DNA from: Anoxybacterium sp963668245
GTDB taxonomy: Bacteria > Bacillota > Clostridia > Peptostreptococcales > Anaerovoracaceae
Assembly (NCBI GenBank): GCA_963668245.2
Contig: OY764195.2
Coordinates: 2,604,001 to 2,668,000, forward strand
Length of the DNA stretch: 64,000 bases
Direction: 5' to 3'
Part shown: piece by piece, positions 17,810 to 28,308 of the stretch
How the letters are laid out: each line of letters begins with the position of its first letter
Position numbering within the stretch: the first letter of the stretch is position 1
Notes under the pieces: model-generated
Databases searched by the model: none
What the model saw: only the letters and a program-made list of their open reading frames with translations
What the model was told of the DNA's origin: nothing
Translations under genes and position numbers: made by a program

Positions 17810-19216
17810 TTAAAATAAGTCAAGTGTTTTCATAAAGTGATCTACAACATTAGGGTCGAAGCGTTGCTCTCGTTGACTTTTTATATAATCAACCACTTCT
17901 CTCCTTGGATATGGTTTTTGATAAAACGTGCCATGAAGCATGGCATCATAGGTATCCAATACTGCTAACACCCGGGCTTGCAAAGGAATTTCCTCACCGA
18001 CCAACCCTTGAGGATATCCACTGCCGTCCCAGTGTTCATGATGACTCAGAATGAAAGGGGCAATGTTGGACAAATCAGAAGATGCATTAGCGATACGATA
18101 TCCAATCTCACAATGATTTTTAACGATGTCCCATTCATTTTCCAAAATATGTCCTTTTTTTTGAGTAATTGACTCTGGTACCCCTGTAATACCAATATCG
18201 TGAAGTAATGCTAATTGAGTGAGCTGTTCTTGATTGGCTTGACTAAATCCCATAGATTCACTGATTTTTATTGCCATTTGAGAAAGCCTCTTGCAATGTT
18301 CATCGATATCAGGATATTTCACTTTCAGGTTTCTTTGCACCGATTCAATAATTTGGTTTCTGATTTTTTTACTTTCTGCAAGTTTCAAGCTATACATACG
18401 ATCTTCAGCGACCTTCATCACCTCAGTTAATGACAACTCAGAGTCTCCCTTCACAGCGATTCCAATTGACACACTTGGTTTTACGGGCATTGCCTCCTGT
18501 TCTTCACACTGTCTGCGAATTTGATTTGCTACGACCTCCGCTTCTTGAATAGATGTATGCGGCAGAATCATTAGGAACTCATCCCCACCGATTCTAGAAG
18601 CCATTTCACCATTGCCACAAAATCCAGAAAGGATTTTGCCTATTGTCAGCAGTAATTGATCTCCAACTTCATGTCCATATGCATCATTTGTTAACTTGAG
18701 CCCATTGACATCTCCAAATAGAATCGCTATAGGAAATTGTTCCAACGAATCCAGTCGTTTTAATTCTTCTTCACAGAATCTTCGATTATATAGTCCAGTC
18801 AGTTTATCGTGATAGCTTAAAAACTCGATTTCTTGTTTTCGTTTGGTGAAATCTATCGCATTTTTTACTTTAAGTGGAAGTGATATCTTCATTACTTCTT
18901 CTGTCAATGGTTTCGAAAAATAATCATATGCACCTAATCGTAATGCTTTTTCGATAGCACTTCGATCTTCCATCCCAGTGCATACAATAATGGGTATATC
19001 CATCAGTTCTCGGTTGGCTTTCATTTCCTCCAAAACCTCAAACCCGTTTTTCCCTGGCATCATAATGTCCAAAATACACATATGGATTTCTTTACCGGAA
19101 AAGATGTTTGGAATACCGAAACCATCGTCTGCTTCAAACACAACTACATGATCAAGACTGCGTTCTAGAATCTGACGTATCATCCGACGATCCACCGGAG
19201 AGTCGTCAATAATCAT
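17810..19216 (-). CDS. Response regulator with GGDEF and HD-GYP domains
   Basis: 468 residues. A receiver domain (1-120) has the acidic pair IIDDS, phosphoacceptor LDIMMPG and Lys in SKPL. A GGDEF domain (about 130-290) has an intact RIGGDEF but no RxxD inhibitory site. An HD-GYP domain (about 300-468) carries HDIGI and HHEHWDGSGYP. It can in principle both make and degrade c-di-GMP under phosphorylation control. The ATG at 19216 has only a weak GGGA site and would clip the first beta strand. An in-frame ATT at 19228 is well placed after GAGGTGAGG and would give GNIMIIDDS, so the real start may be non-canonical. Confidence 0.9.
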   Translation of the reverse strand: MIIDDSPVDRRMIRQILERSLDHVVVFEADDGFGIPNIFSGKEIHMCILDIMMPGKNGFEVLEEMKANRELMDIPIIVCTGMEDRSAIEKALRLGAYDYFSKPLTEEVMKISLPLKVKNAIDFTKRKQEIEFLSYHDKLTGLYNRRFCEEELKRLDSLEQFPIAILFGDVNGLKLTNDAYGHEVGDQLLLTIGKILSGFCGNGEMASRIGGDEFLMILPHTSIQEAEVVANQIRRQCEEQEAMPVKPSVSIGIAVKGDSELSLTEVMKVAEDRMYSLKLAESKKIRNQIIESVQRNLKVKYPDIDEHCKRLSQMAIKISESMGFSQANQEQLTQLALLHDIGITGVPESITQKKGHILENEWDIVKNHCEIGYRIANASSDLSNIAPFILSHHEHWDGSGYPQGLVGEEIPLQARVLAVLDTYDAMLHGTFYQKPYPRREVVDYIKSQREQRFDPNVVDHFMKTLDLF

Positions 19217-19229
19217 TATATTCCCAATG

Positions 19230-22200
19230 TTACCTCACCTCTTCCCGATAAAAATCATCTTTTAGCAGGGTAAAAATCCATTTGATTCTTTCGACAATCT
19301 GCACCAGTTCTTCTCGGTTTTCGGTTTCCAAAGCAATTTCCGCTTTTCTTGCTACCTCAACCAACGAGTTGACTCGAATATTTGCCGATGTGCCTTTTAG
19401 CTGATGGATCAGGTTAGATATTTCCCCTTTGCTTGCATCTGCCTCTTTGAATACTTCTAACTCTAGTTTTTCTAACAACACCTCTGTATGTTCAAAAAAG
19501 ATCTCCAATAACTCTTTGCACGTTTTCTCATCAAATCCAGACTCCTGTTTTAAAAGCATAATAACTCGATTGACATGAGAATCTGATTTTTCTTTTTGGA
19601 TGTTTTCTTTTTCTGTTTCAGCACGATTGCTTCTTACTTCAGACCCATATTTTTTAAGAAGCCAAAGCATTTGTTCTAAATCTACTGGCTTACCAAGATA
19701 ATCATCCATACCAGACTCAATGCATTTCTTCTCATCGCCTTCCAAAACAAATGCAGTCATAGCAATGATAGTAGAGTTTCGTTTACCTCTTTGAAGCATT
19801 CTAATCTGTTTTGTTGCTTCATATCCATCCATGACAGGCATCTGACAATCCATAAAGATGATATCATAAAATTCTCTTTCGCAAGCCTGCACCGCCTCGA
19901 CGCCCGTTTTTGCTACCGCACAATCAAGCTCAATAAGACCAAGATATTTTATTAAGAACTTAATATTGATTTCATTGTCTTCCACCAAGAGTATTTTTAG
20001 TTTTGGGTTGAAGGTATTTCCCAATGCATCTTGTTCTCCTTTGACACAACATGCATAGTCCAATGAATCTCTTTTTCCTTCTAAAACCCGAACAATACAA
20101 TCTGTTAACTCTTTTCTTTTGAGTGGTCTGGTTACAATTGCATCAATATCTAATTTCATATTCTTCTTCAAATTAGAACGCATTACAATGGACGTCATCA
20201 TGATACGAGGAATGCTCTTTTTTAAGTTGAGTCCGTTTAGTTCTTTAAAGAACTCCCCAGAATAGTGCTGCATCGTTCGATGTCCAACTAGCAACAAGTC
20301 ATATGGTGCATCCTCTTCTGACCACTCCAATATTTGCAACGCTTCTTCGCACGAATTTACCCACTTCACATAGCAATCGGTAGCTTCTAGATATTCCTTT
20401 ACGACACTCCAGTTTAAGAAATTGTATTCAACAACCAAAATTCGATATCCATTTAAATCTGCAATTTGGTCAATATGTCTTGTTTTATCTCGTGTTTTAT
20501 CAAACCATATGGTTACACTAATCTCAGTACCAACTTTTTTGTGACTGTCAATTTTAATCTCGCCGCCCATCAACTTTACCAAATCTTTGCAAATCGTAAG
20601 TCCAAGCCCTGTTCCTCCATACACTCTTGTAGAGGAAGAATCTGCTTGTGTAAATGGTTGGAATACCTGAAGCTGTTCTTCTACTGACATTCCAATGCCC
20701 GTATCCTTCACTGCTATTCGTAGAAGAACCTTATCATCAGTTTCTTCTAATTTTCTGGCCTCCAAGAAAACATCTCCACGATCAGTAAACTTAATCGCAT
20801 TGTTGATTAGATTCCCAATGATCTGACGAATCTTTGTAGGGTCACCAATCACCTGTTTTGGCACTTGAATGCCTATTAAAGTGTTCAATTCAAGTCCTTT
20901 TTCTTCTGCTTTTACAATATACGCCATTCCTAATTCTTCTATCAGTGCTCGAAGTGAAAATGGTATTTTTTCCAGCTCAACCTTTCCTGATTCTATCTTT
21001 GAAAAGTCGAGAATGTTGTTGATAATATCTAGCAAAGAGGAAATGGAATTCTGTATGGTTTCAATATATTCTCTTTGCTCATGGTTTGCTTCTGTTTTCT
21101 CCAGTAAGTGTAAAAAACCTATCATCCCATTCATTGGTGTTCTTATCTCATGACTCATATTTGCCAAAAACTGGCTTTTCGCCAAATTCGCTGTCTCCAA
21201 ATCAATGGTTCGTTCTCTCACCTTGTTTTCTAGGTTTTCTACCAACCCTTCAATTTCATCTGCCATATTATTGAAAGCTTCTGAAAGTTCTCCTATTTCA
21301 TCTCTCCGAATGACCAACGCCCTTGATGACAAATCTCCAGCAGAAAATAGTTTTACAGAATGGATTAGTTCAGTGATTGGATTAAGAATTATTTTTGTCC
21401 TCTTTACGTACGCAACGATTGAAATCAATAATGCAAAAAGCGAGAGCAATGCAGATACTTTTAAGGTATGCTTCAGTTCTACCGTAAATGTACTTTCAGG
21501 AATAGAAGTAACGACTATCCAATCCAATCCTGATTTCTTATAATCTACAAATTTAACATGATATGTTTCTCCAAAAGAACTCAGTATCATGTTTGCTTGG
21601 TGATCATTCTGGTACTGCTCATAAGCACGTTTTAGAATCGGATCTGGAAAATCATCCAGTGAAATACGCTCATATTGGGAAAGACCAGAGGACTGAAAAT
21701 TCTGTAATCCGATAGAATTTCCAACAAGATATCCATCAGATTGATTCAGTATTACAGCAACCGCATTGTTTTGTACCACTGCATCGGCTAAAACATCATT
21801 GAGATCCGATAAAATCAAATGGGTGCCAAATACGCCTAATAGATTCCCATTTTGATCATATATTGGTCTAGAAACAGAAAGTGCCAAATCAGATTTTACA
21901 AAATGTTTATACACACTTGAAAAAACTGGTTTTCCCCTTTCTTTTGCCGCAATATACCAATCTCGTGTCCTCGGATCAAATGCTCCAAAATCTGTGAGAA
22001 ACTGGTTTTCTGTCAAGTCATCCTTAACAGAATAATAGAAGGAATGGTAGTCCGTACTCCCATCGCAACGATAAATTTCTACCTGATTATCATTGTTTCT
22101 TCTGGCACCATAGTATTCTCCTTTTTCCGTACCAAAGCTGATGCTATAAACTTCTTCTGGCTGGGATTGGATTGCAGATGCAAAAAATATCTCACGCTCA

Positions 22201-22460
22201 TTTTTATCCGATAAATCTATCATTTGGTTCTCTAGCATCTTGGAATATGTTTCATTGATATTCATCGGTACATCTACCATGCTATTGATCTGCCGGTAAA
22301 TTCCTTGGCTGGCAGTATCTTGCAAGCGATCGATTGTTTTATCCACTGAGTGTCCCCAATTATGGAAAACTACATACGAAACCAAAACGATTGTAATCGC
22401 CATTAAGACTGTAAACCATAGTATAATTAGAAATCGAAGTGAGATTTTTCCATGACCCAT
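19230..22460 (-). CDS. Cache-domain hybrid sensor histidine kinase with two receivers and Hpt
   Basis: 1076 residues. Helix about 9-31, an extracellular double-Cache-like ligand domain (about 35-325), a second helix (about 330-350), then HAMP. HisKA follows (MSHEIRTPMNG, phospho-His near 436) and an HATPase domain (NNAIKF, DTGIGM, GGTGLGL). The first receiver is degenerate: it begins VVEYN and has VGHR where the phospho-Asp should be. The second is intact (VEDNEIN, FMDCQMP). A C-terminal Hpt domain has HQLKGTSANI. It can run a complete internal phosphorelay and pass phosphate to partners such as the receivers at 17810 or 24217. An SD of CCGGAGG precedes the ATG. Confidence 0.92.
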   Translation of the reverse strand: MGHGKISLRFLIILWFTVLMAITIVLVSYVVFHNWGHSVDKTIDRLQDTASQGIYRQINSMVDVPMNINETYSKMLENQMIDLSDKNEREIFFASAIQSQPEEVYSISFGTEKGEYYGARRNNDNQVEIYRCDGSTDYHSFYYSVKDDLTENQFLTDFGAFDPRTRDWYIAAKERGKPVFSSVYKHFVKSDLALSVSRPIYDQNGNLLGVFGTHLILSDLNDVLADAVVQNNAVAVILNQSDGYLVGNSIGLQNFQSSGLSQYERISLDDFPDPILKRAYEQYQNDHQANMILSSFGETYHVKFVDYKKSGLDWIVVTSIPESTFTVELKHTLKVSALLSLFALLISIVAYVKRTKIILNPITELIHSVKLFSAGDLSSRALVIRRDEIGELSEAFNNMADEIEGLVENLENKVRERTIDLETANLAKSQFLANMSHEIRTPMNGMIGFLHLLEKTEANHEQREYIETIQNSISSLLDIINNILDFSKIESGKVELEKIPFSLRALIEELGMAYIVKAEEKGLELNTLIGIQVPKQVIGDPTKIRQIIGNLINNAIKFTDRGDVFLEARKLEETDDKVLLRIAVKDTGIGMSVEEQLQVFQPFTQADSSSTRVYGGTGLGLTICKDLVKLMGGEIKIDSHKKVGTEISVTIWFDKTRDKTRHIDQIADLNGYRILVVEYNFLNWSVVKEYLEATDCYVKWVNSCEEALQILEWSEEDAPYDLLLVGHRTMQHYSGEFFKELNGLNLKKSIPRIMMTSIVMRSNLKKNMKLDIDAIVTRPLKRKELTDCIVRVLEGKRDSLDYACCVKGEQDALGNTFNPKLKILLVEDNEINIKFLIKYLGLIELDCAVAKTGVEAVQACEREFYDIIFMDCQMPVMDGYEATKQIRMLQRGKRNSTIIAMTAFVLEGDEKKCIESGMDDYLGKPVDLEQMLWLLKKYGSEVRSNRAETEKENIQKEKSDSHVNRVIMLLKQESGFDEKTCKELLEIFFEHTEVLLEKLELEVFKEADASKGEISNLIHQLKGTSANIRVNSLVEVARKAEIALETENREELVQIVERIKWIFTLLKDDFYREEVR

Positions 22461-22474
22461 TGTAGACCTCCGGT

Positions 22475-24196
22475 TTAAATATTTTGCACCAGTGCTTCAA
22501 TCTTTTCACTAGACAACGGCTTGCTAAAATAGTATCCTTGAATCTCATCACACCCATTGTCTCTTAAAAAATTCATTTGCGCTTCCGTTTCAACACCTTC
22601 TGCAATCACCTGAAACCCCAGATTGTGTGCCATATCAATAATCGTTTTCACGATCAGCCTGCTATCGATATCCTGGTCTAAATCCTCTACAAAGGATTTA
22701 TCAATTTTTAGTTTATAAATTGGCAACTGCCTTAAATAATTTAAAGAAGAATACCCTGTACCAAAATCATCTATGCTGCAGCGAATACCATTGTTTTTCA
22801 GTTGTATCAGCTTTTCTACGGTGCTATCAATATCTTCTATAATTGCACTTTCTGTGATTTCCAATTCAATTCGATGAGGTTTCATATTATAGTGGCTAGC
22901 AAATTTTAGAATCCGCTCAGCTGCATTTGCTTTGCCTAACTGATGTGAGCTAATATTCATACAAATGGATAAGTTGATTTCTAATTTTTCCCACCTGACT
23001 GCTCGTCGACAAATTTCCATCAAAACCCAATCTCCTAGTTTATGAATTGCTTCTGTTCTTTCAGCAATCGGTATAAATTCTGAAGGAGGAATCATTCCCA
23101 ATTTAGGATGGTTCCATCGGAGCAAAGCTTCTACTCCAACAATCTGACCAGTGCGTAAATCAATTTGGGGCTGATACACTAAAAACAATTGTTTTCTGCC
23201 AACGCAATATGGTAAATCAGCCTCAATTTGTTGCCTTCTTTGTATCATTTTACTCATTGCATCGTTATATTCATATGCCATGCTTCTGCCTCCTAGTTTT
23301 GCTTGCATCATGGCTTCTTCCGAATTTTTAATCATCGCTTCTGCATGGTTGTTTTCCTCTGAGTAATAACAAATTCCTATACTGCAGCTAATGCGAATTG
23401 TATGTCCTTCAATAATATATGGTTCTTTTGCCCGCTTTATGATTAAATCAACAACAATATCAATACTTTGACTGGGAAGTATATTTCCAATCATAACGCC
23501 AAATTTGTCGACTCCAAAATATCCAAGTAAGGAATCATCTTGAGAAACAGTTTGCAGTCTGGCTGCAAACTCTCTTAAAACCATATCTCCAGCTTGAAAT
23601 CCATATCTATCATTAATATGTTTAAAGCGATCGATGTCTATATATAGCATGGCCAATCGATTCTTCGTATTCTCTATCTGCTTTATTTCCTTTTTTAAGC
23701 GAATCTCAAATAACATCCGATTTGGCAAATTAGTCAATGCATTGTACGTTGTTAAAAATTGAATCTGCTTTTTGTTTCGCTTTAGATCACTGATATCTTC
23801 CACTGTTGTTACTTTAAATTTGGATCCATCCTCAGTAACTAATAATCCTTCCGTTACAAGAACATCAATTTGCTCTCCCGTTTTTTTTACGATAACCCAT
23901 TCTCTTTCTAATTCAGGTTCCCCTTGTAAAAAGTTATGATACTTTTCCTTGACTTCTTCCACATGAGAATTCTGTACTACAACAGAAAAATTTTTTCCAA
24001 TAAGTTCTTCCCTGCTATATCCATAAAGCTTGCAATATGAATCGTTTACTAATACAAATGTGCCCGATTCATCTGTTACACAAATACCTACATTTGCCAC
24101 TTGAAAAACAGCATCCAAGAGAAAAGGTCCCTTATCCGTCACACTTTTATGGTTATTAGAATCTGATCGGTAGTTGGAACATTTTTTTTCTTTCAT
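22475..24196 (-). CDS. PAS-GGDEF-EAL protein, probable c-di-GMP phosphodiesterase
   Basis: 573 residues, cytosolic. A PAS domain (about 25-140) precedes a GGDEF domain whose signature has decayed to FGVDKF, so it is unlikely to make c-di-GMP. It may instead bind GTP to control the EAL domain. The EAL domain (about 315-570) retains the expected metal and catalytic motifs: EALLRW, MNISSHQ, ELEITES, DDFGTGYSS, KIDKSF and AEGVET. It should hydrolyse c-di-GMP to pGpG. It lies 20 bp after a single receiver gene and 14 bp before the hybrid kinase. Confidence 0.92.
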   Translation of the reverse strand: MKEKKCSNYRSDSNNHKSVTDKGPFLLDAVFQVANVGICVTDESGTFVLVNDSYCKLYGYSREELIGKNFSVVVQNSHVEEVKEKYHNFLQGEPELEREWVIVKKTGEQIDVLVTEGLLVTEDGSKFKVTTVEDISDLKRNKKQIQFLTTYNALTNLPNRMLFEIRLKKEIKQIENTKNRLAMLYIDIDRFKHINDRYGFQAGDMVLREFAARLQTVSQDDSLLGYFGVDKFGVMIGNILPSQSIDIVVDLIIKRAKEPYIIEGHTIRISCSIGICYYSEENNHAEAMIKNSEEAMMQAKLGGRSMAYEYNDAMSKMIQRRQQIEADLPYCVGRKQLFLVYQPQIDLRTGQIVGVEALLRWNHPKLGMIPPSEFIPIAERTEAIHKLGDWVLMEICRRAVRWEKLEINLSICMNISSHQLGKANAAERILKFASHYNMKPHRIELEITESAIIEDIDSTVEKLIQLKNNGIRCSIDDFGTGYSSLNYLRQLPIYKLKIDKSFVEDLDQDIDSRLIVKTIIDMAHNLGFQVIAEGVETEAQMNFLRDNGCDEIQGYYFSKPLSSEKIEALVQNI

Positions 24197-24216
24197 CGGT
24201 ATGCTTCATTCCTTTC

Positions 24217-24618
24217 TTATTGGCTATTGTGAAAACCAAGTTCCTCTAAGATGCCAGAAAATTTTTCTGTATCAATGGGTTTCCATGCATAAGCTTCACA
24301 ACCCGAATCGTATGATTCAGTAACAGTTTTTTTGTCATTTAATGCGGTAGTCATTATAATCTTTGCTTTTTGTTCTCCAAAAATCCCTCTCTCTTTTTCT
24401 ATGTTTCTTATTATTTTCAGTGTCTTCATTCCATCTAGCTTTGGCATCATAATATCAAGACATATCAGCCTGTATGGATTGTTGTCCTCCATGGCTTGTA
24501 GCACCATATCTACTGCCTCAAGCCCATTTGTTGCAGTTTCACAAGAACCATATCTTGACAAATATTTTTCCATAAATCGCCTGCTTGCCAGATCATCTTC
24601 CACAATTAGTATTCTCAT
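24217..24618 (-). CDS. Stand-alone receiver (CheY-like) response regulator
   Basis: 133 residues, one receiver domain only. The acidic pair (VEDD), phospho-Asp (CLDIMMP), switch Thr (MTTAL) and conserved Lys-Pro (WKPI) are present. With no output domain it may act by protein contact or as a phosphate shuttle between the kinases around it. It starts after a GAGGC site, 21 bp from the kinase gene. Confidence 0.9.
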   Translation of the reverse strand: MRILIVEDDLASRRFMEKYLSRYGSCETATNGLEAVDMVLQAMEDNNPYRLICLDIMMPKLDGMKTLKIIRNIEKERGIFGEQKAKIIMTTALNDKKTVTESYDSGCEAYAWKPIDTEKFSGILEELGFHNSQ

Positions 24619-24639
24619 CGAGTGCCTCCTGTTTTCAAC

Positions 24640-25740
24640 TTATTTTGACCCACAAGGGATTCTTATATAAAACGTAGTCCCTTTTTCTTCATCGGAATGA
24701 AATCCTACTGTTCCCTGTAGATATTTTTCTGTAATTAATTTCATTCCATATGTGCCAAATCCTCTATTATTTCCTTTGGTAGATACCATCTGGGAAAACA
24801 AGCTGTTTTGTATTTCCTTTGGAATCACTGCCTTATTATGGGTCCAAAACTCTGCGGTCAGTTCTTTTTTTCCAATCAACTTGCATCCAAGTGTGACTCT
24901 TTCTTTTCTGTTGCTTGCTTCCAGCGCATTTTTTAGCATATTTCCCAAAACTCTTCTGAGCAAAGCCAAATCAGTATGTATGATAAAATCATCTATATGT
25001 TTATCGATTTGTATACTCTTGTCTTCGGCAGCTTTATGATTTACAAATAGTTCTTGAACTGATTTTAAGATTACCAATGCAGATTCTTCCTCCATCTGAA
25101 GTATTAACTGATCATTTTCAGCATCGGTTATTTGTTTCTGCGCTTGTATCTCATTGATCAAATATTGAAACGAATCATACACAAAATCAATATCAGGCCT
25201 CATGTCATCTGGAGCTTCATCCCTAAGTAATTGCAAGATTCCCTTTAGTGCACCTGTCGTATTGACAATATCATGGTAGAACAATCGTTCCAACATTCTT
25301 TTTCTTACCGTATCTGTCACATTGTCTACGGTAACTACAATCAGTTCCCTTCCTTCCATCTCCAATTTGGAGAGATGCTGTTTTACATGAATCGGTATGG
25401 TATAATTGTCTTCTTTTTTATAAACAACCTTTTCCAATATGACGTCTTCCTGACCGTCTAACCGATTACTGATTTCACATTTCTGACACCAAATTCCTTC
25501 ATCACAAAAGAACTGTTCTGGATTACCGCATAGCATCAACTCTTTTGGGGATTTACCAACCACTTCATCTCTCGTTTTATATCCTAGCATTTCAATGAGC
25601 ATTTGATTTGCAAAAACAATACGTCTTTGATTATCAACTATATATATGCTAGTCCCAACTGCATTGAATGCTTGATAGAAAACTTGGGTTTCGCTAAGGT
25701 TTTCATCAATTATTTTGACTTCCTCTCTTTGATTTTTCAT
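24640..25740 (-). CDS. PAS sensor histidine kinase with cysteine cluster
   Basis: About 366 residues, soluble. The PAS domain (about 25-150) contains four closely spaced cysteines (C-x7-C-x5-C-x2-C, in LCGNPEQFFCDEGIWCQKC), suggesting metal or redox sensing. The dimerisation motif is FYHDIVNTTGA (His about 158). The ATPase domain has NMLKNALEAS and a GFGTYGMKLI G-box; the DxGxG box is replaced by FWTHNK, as in some NtrB-like kinases. The ATG at 25740 is preferred over an upstream TTG; no clear SD precedes either, suggesting coupling to cheR. Confidence 0.88.
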   Translation of the reverse strand: MKNQREEVKIIDENLSETQVFYQAFNAVGTSIYIVDNQRRIVFANQMLIEMLGYKTRDEVVGKSPKELMLCGNPEQFFCDEGIWCQKCEISNRLDGQEDVILEKVVYKKEDNYTIPIHVKQHLSKLEMEGRELIVVTVDNVTDTVRKRMLERLFYHDIVNTTGALKGILQLLRDEAPDDMRPDIDFVYDSFQYLINEIQAQKQITDAENDQLILQMEEESALVILKSVQELFVNHKAAEDKSIQIDKHIDDFIIHTDLALLRRVLGNMLKNALEASNRKERVTLGCKLIGKKELTAEFWTHNKAVIPKEIQNSLFSQMVSTKGNNRGFGTYGMKLITEKYLQGTVGFHSDEEKGTTFYIRIPCGSK

Positions 25741-25768
25741 ATTAACCAACGGTCTGGCTAGATAACTT

Positions 25769-26581
25769 TTATTCTTTTCGATATACTGCTGGCATCACAT
25801 ATTTATAATCGCTTTCATCTCTGTTTATCGATTCAGAATGTCCAATGAAAAGGTATCCGCCTCGCTCTGTCCTTTCATAGAATTTTTGAATTAACTTCGC
25901 CTTTGTCGGTTCATCAAAGTAAATCATTACATTTCTACAAAATATAGTATGAAACTTTTTATGAAATGGAAATCGTTCATCCATTAGGTTAAACACCCGA
26001 AAAATCACTTCTGATTTTATGACTGGATTCACTTCACAAAATTCTGCATCTTTTGTCTTAAAATATGCTTTTTTCCATGTTTGTGGTACATTCATGATAG
26101 AATCCAATGGATAAATTCCTTTTTCTGCCGATTCTAATGCTTTCACAGATATGTCCGTTGCCAGTATTTTTGTATCCCAATATGCCTTTTGATGCATAAA
26201 ATAATCATTGAGAATCATAGCCAAAGTATAAGGTTCTTGGCCGGACGAGCATCCGGCCGACCAAATCCTCAAATCTTTATCTGTTACGGATCTTTCAAAC
26301 TGAGGTAGTGCAATGCTCCGAAAAAAATCAAAATGCGCTGTCTCCCTCATAAAAAAGGTATGATTCGTAGTGAGCTTGTTCAGTAAATCCGTAACCTCTC
26401 TTTTGGAAGAATCTGCAAACACTTGATTGAAGTATTCCGAATAGGAATGGTACCCTTTCTCATTTAAGTAGTTTCCCAAACGCCCTTCAATCAGGTTTTT
26501 TTTGTGAGACAAATTGATTCCATAATTCAATTTTATGTAATTAGCAATGTCATGGAATTCTTTTTCGTTCATCGCTAACAT
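25769..26581 (-). CDS. cheR: CheR-type chemoreceptor glutamate methyltransferase
   Basis: 270 residues: an N-terminal helical CheR domain (about 1-70), then a SAM-dependent methyltransferase domain with WSAGCSSGQEPYTLAM and the conserved CRNVMIYFD. It methylates glutamates in chemoreceptors. It lies 11 bp after an MCP gene, its likely substrate. No CheA, CheW or CheB is in the window, so this looks like a satellite receptor-methylation pair. An AAGGTG site five bases before the first ATG sets the start. Confidence 0.93.
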   Translation of the reverse strand: MLAMNEKEFHDIANYIKLNYGINLSHKKNLIEGRLGNYLNEKGYHSYSEYFNQVFADSSKREVTDLLNKLTTNHTFFMRETAHFDFFRSIALPQFERSVTDKDLRIWSAGCSSGQEPYTLAMILNDYFMHQKAYWDTKILATDISVKALESAEKGIYPLDSIMNVPQTWKKAYFKTKDAEFCEVNPVIKSEVIFRVFNLMDERFPFHKKFHTIFCRNVMIYFDEPTKAKLIQKFYERTERGGYLFIGHSESINRDESDYKYVMPAVYRKE

Positions 26582-26592
26582 GTAATCACCTT

Positions 26593-28308
26593 CTAGTTGT
26601 ATTTACCAAACTCTTTATCACTAAGTGCGATTCTCGGTTCTCCCGATGATTTTTCCTGATATTTACTATGTCCTTTGAAAGATGCTGGCTCCTCATCTAA
26701 ATCGATGGTCATCGAATCTCTTCCTCCATCCCGCAATCTGCTTAATTGATTGATGGATGTCCTTTTTAGGCGGAATTTCTGTACCGTCTCTTTGAGTAGA
26801 TTTGCTTGACTGGTCAATTCTTCACTTGCAGCAGCACTTTCTTCGGCTGTCGCGGAGTTACTTTGTATAACTTGGGATACTTGTTCAATCCCAATATTGA
26901 TTTGGGATATCCCTGAGGCTTGCAATCTTGAAGCATCAGCAATTTCACCAATCAGACCAGAAACCTTTGAGATACCATCTACTATTTTTGCCAAAGCTTG
27001 AGCCGTGTCATTTGCTGTTTTTGTTCCAGTTTCAACTTTTTTGATAGATCCTTCTATTAGTTCGGTGGTTTCTCTGGCAGCTGCTGCACTCCTTGCTGCA
27101 AGATTTCGAACTTCTTCTGCAACCACAGCAAATCCCTTTCCATGTTGTCCTGCTCTGGCTGCTTCCACTGCCGCATTCAGAGCCAATATATTAGTTTGGA
27201 ACGCAATCTCATCAATTACCTTAATGATTTTGCTAATATTTGCTGAGGATTCATTGATTTCTGACATAGAATCCAACATATCATTCATATGCATATTTCC
27301 TTGGTCTGCATTTTCTTTTGCGTTAATCGCCACATCATTTGCTTCATTCGCGTTCTCTGCATTTTGATTGGTTCGTACTGCGATTTCGTTAATAGATGCA
27401 GTTAACTGCTCAATAGAGCTGGCTTGCTCTGTTGCGCCTTGAGAAAGTCCCATGCTGCTATCTGCAAGCTCCCTCGACCCCGCTGCTACTTCTGTAGATG
27501 CAATATTGATATTCATCATCACATCATTGATGGTCTCAGACATTCGTTTAAAGCTATCTGCCAGAATACCAATCTCATCTTTAGAATTAATATCAATGTC
27601 TACATCCAAATCACCTTTTGATATTTTATCTGCCGCTACCATGAGTGTCTTAATTGGTCTGTTGATTGTAGCAGAGATGATCAGTCCCAATGCTACGGAA
27701 AGAACCATACCGAAGGCCAATAGTCCAATCATCAAAATTGTCGATGATTTCGCTGTTGCTGCATTGTCTTTATACGATTGGCTGGCAAGATTAATCTTCA
27801 TATTTGTAACTTCACCAATTTTGGTCTGAGTTTCTTGACGAATGGTTTCCTCCTGAGTGCTGAGCAGATTAAGTGCTTCTGCCATTCTTTGCTGTTTTGC
27901 CAGAGACACAACCTGAGCTGCCACTGCATCATACTCTTCTTTTGATGCTCTCAAATCCCTGATTACTGCTTTTCCTTCGTCGGTAAGCAGTGTTTTTTCA
28001 AAACTGGTTAAATATGTCTCAAACTCTTGATTTCTCGTGTTTATTTTGTCCTCAATTTCAGTCTGCGCTGCATAATCGGTTGTCAGCAAAACCTCTCTTA
28101 CATTTCCTCTCATTCGTTGGAATGAGTCTGTGATAAATACCATTTCAGAAAGAGGAACCGTCATCTTATTGTATAGTTCTGAATCCATATCAGTAATCTT
28201 CTGAATATTTAATACACCAATTAATCCAATACCACCTGCAACAATGGCGACGATGATAAATGCCCCTAATAATCTTGCACTAATCTTCATGTTGTTTAAC
28301 CACTTCAT
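26593..28308 (-). CDS. Methyl-accepting chemotaxis protein (4HB sensor)
   Basis: 571 residues. Helix about 12-32, a periplasm-side four-helix-bundle-type sensor (about 33-190), helix about 191-212, HAMP (about 213-265), then a long MA signalling domain. Its hairpin tip is the canonical EIAFQTNILALNAAVEAARA. The C terminus ends without an NWETF-like CheR tether. A GGAGG site precedes the ATG. A short TGCGG/CCGCA hairpin in the mRNA leader (28334-28348) has no T tract. It sits between TetR and cheR at the start of the signalling cluster. Confidence 0.93.
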   Translation of the reverse strand: MKWLNNMKISARLLGAFIIVAIVAGGIGLIGVLNIQKITDMDSELYNKMTVPLSEMVFITDSFQRMRGNVREVLLTTDYAAQTEIEDKINTRNQEFETYLTSFEKTLLTDEGKAVIRDLRASKEEYDAVAAQVVSLAKQQRMAEALNLLSTQEETIRQETQTKIGEVTNMKINLASQSYKDNAATAKSSTILMIGLLAFGMVLSVALGLIISATINRPIKTLMVAADKISKGDLDVDIDINSKDEIGILADSFKRMSETINDVMMNINIASTEVAAGSRELADSSMGLSQGATEQASSIEQLTASINEIAVRTNQNAENANEANDVAINAKENADQGNMHMNDMLDSMSEINESSANISKIIKVIDEIAFQTNILALNAAVEAARAGQHGKGFAVVAEEVRNLAARSAAAARETTELIEGSIKKVETGTKTANDTAQALAKIVDGISKVSGLIGEIADASRLQASGISQINIGIEQVSQVIQSNSATAEESAAASEELTSQANLLKETVQKFRLKRTSINQLSRLRDGGRDSMTIDLDEEPASFKGHSKYQEKSSGEPRIALSDKEFGKYN

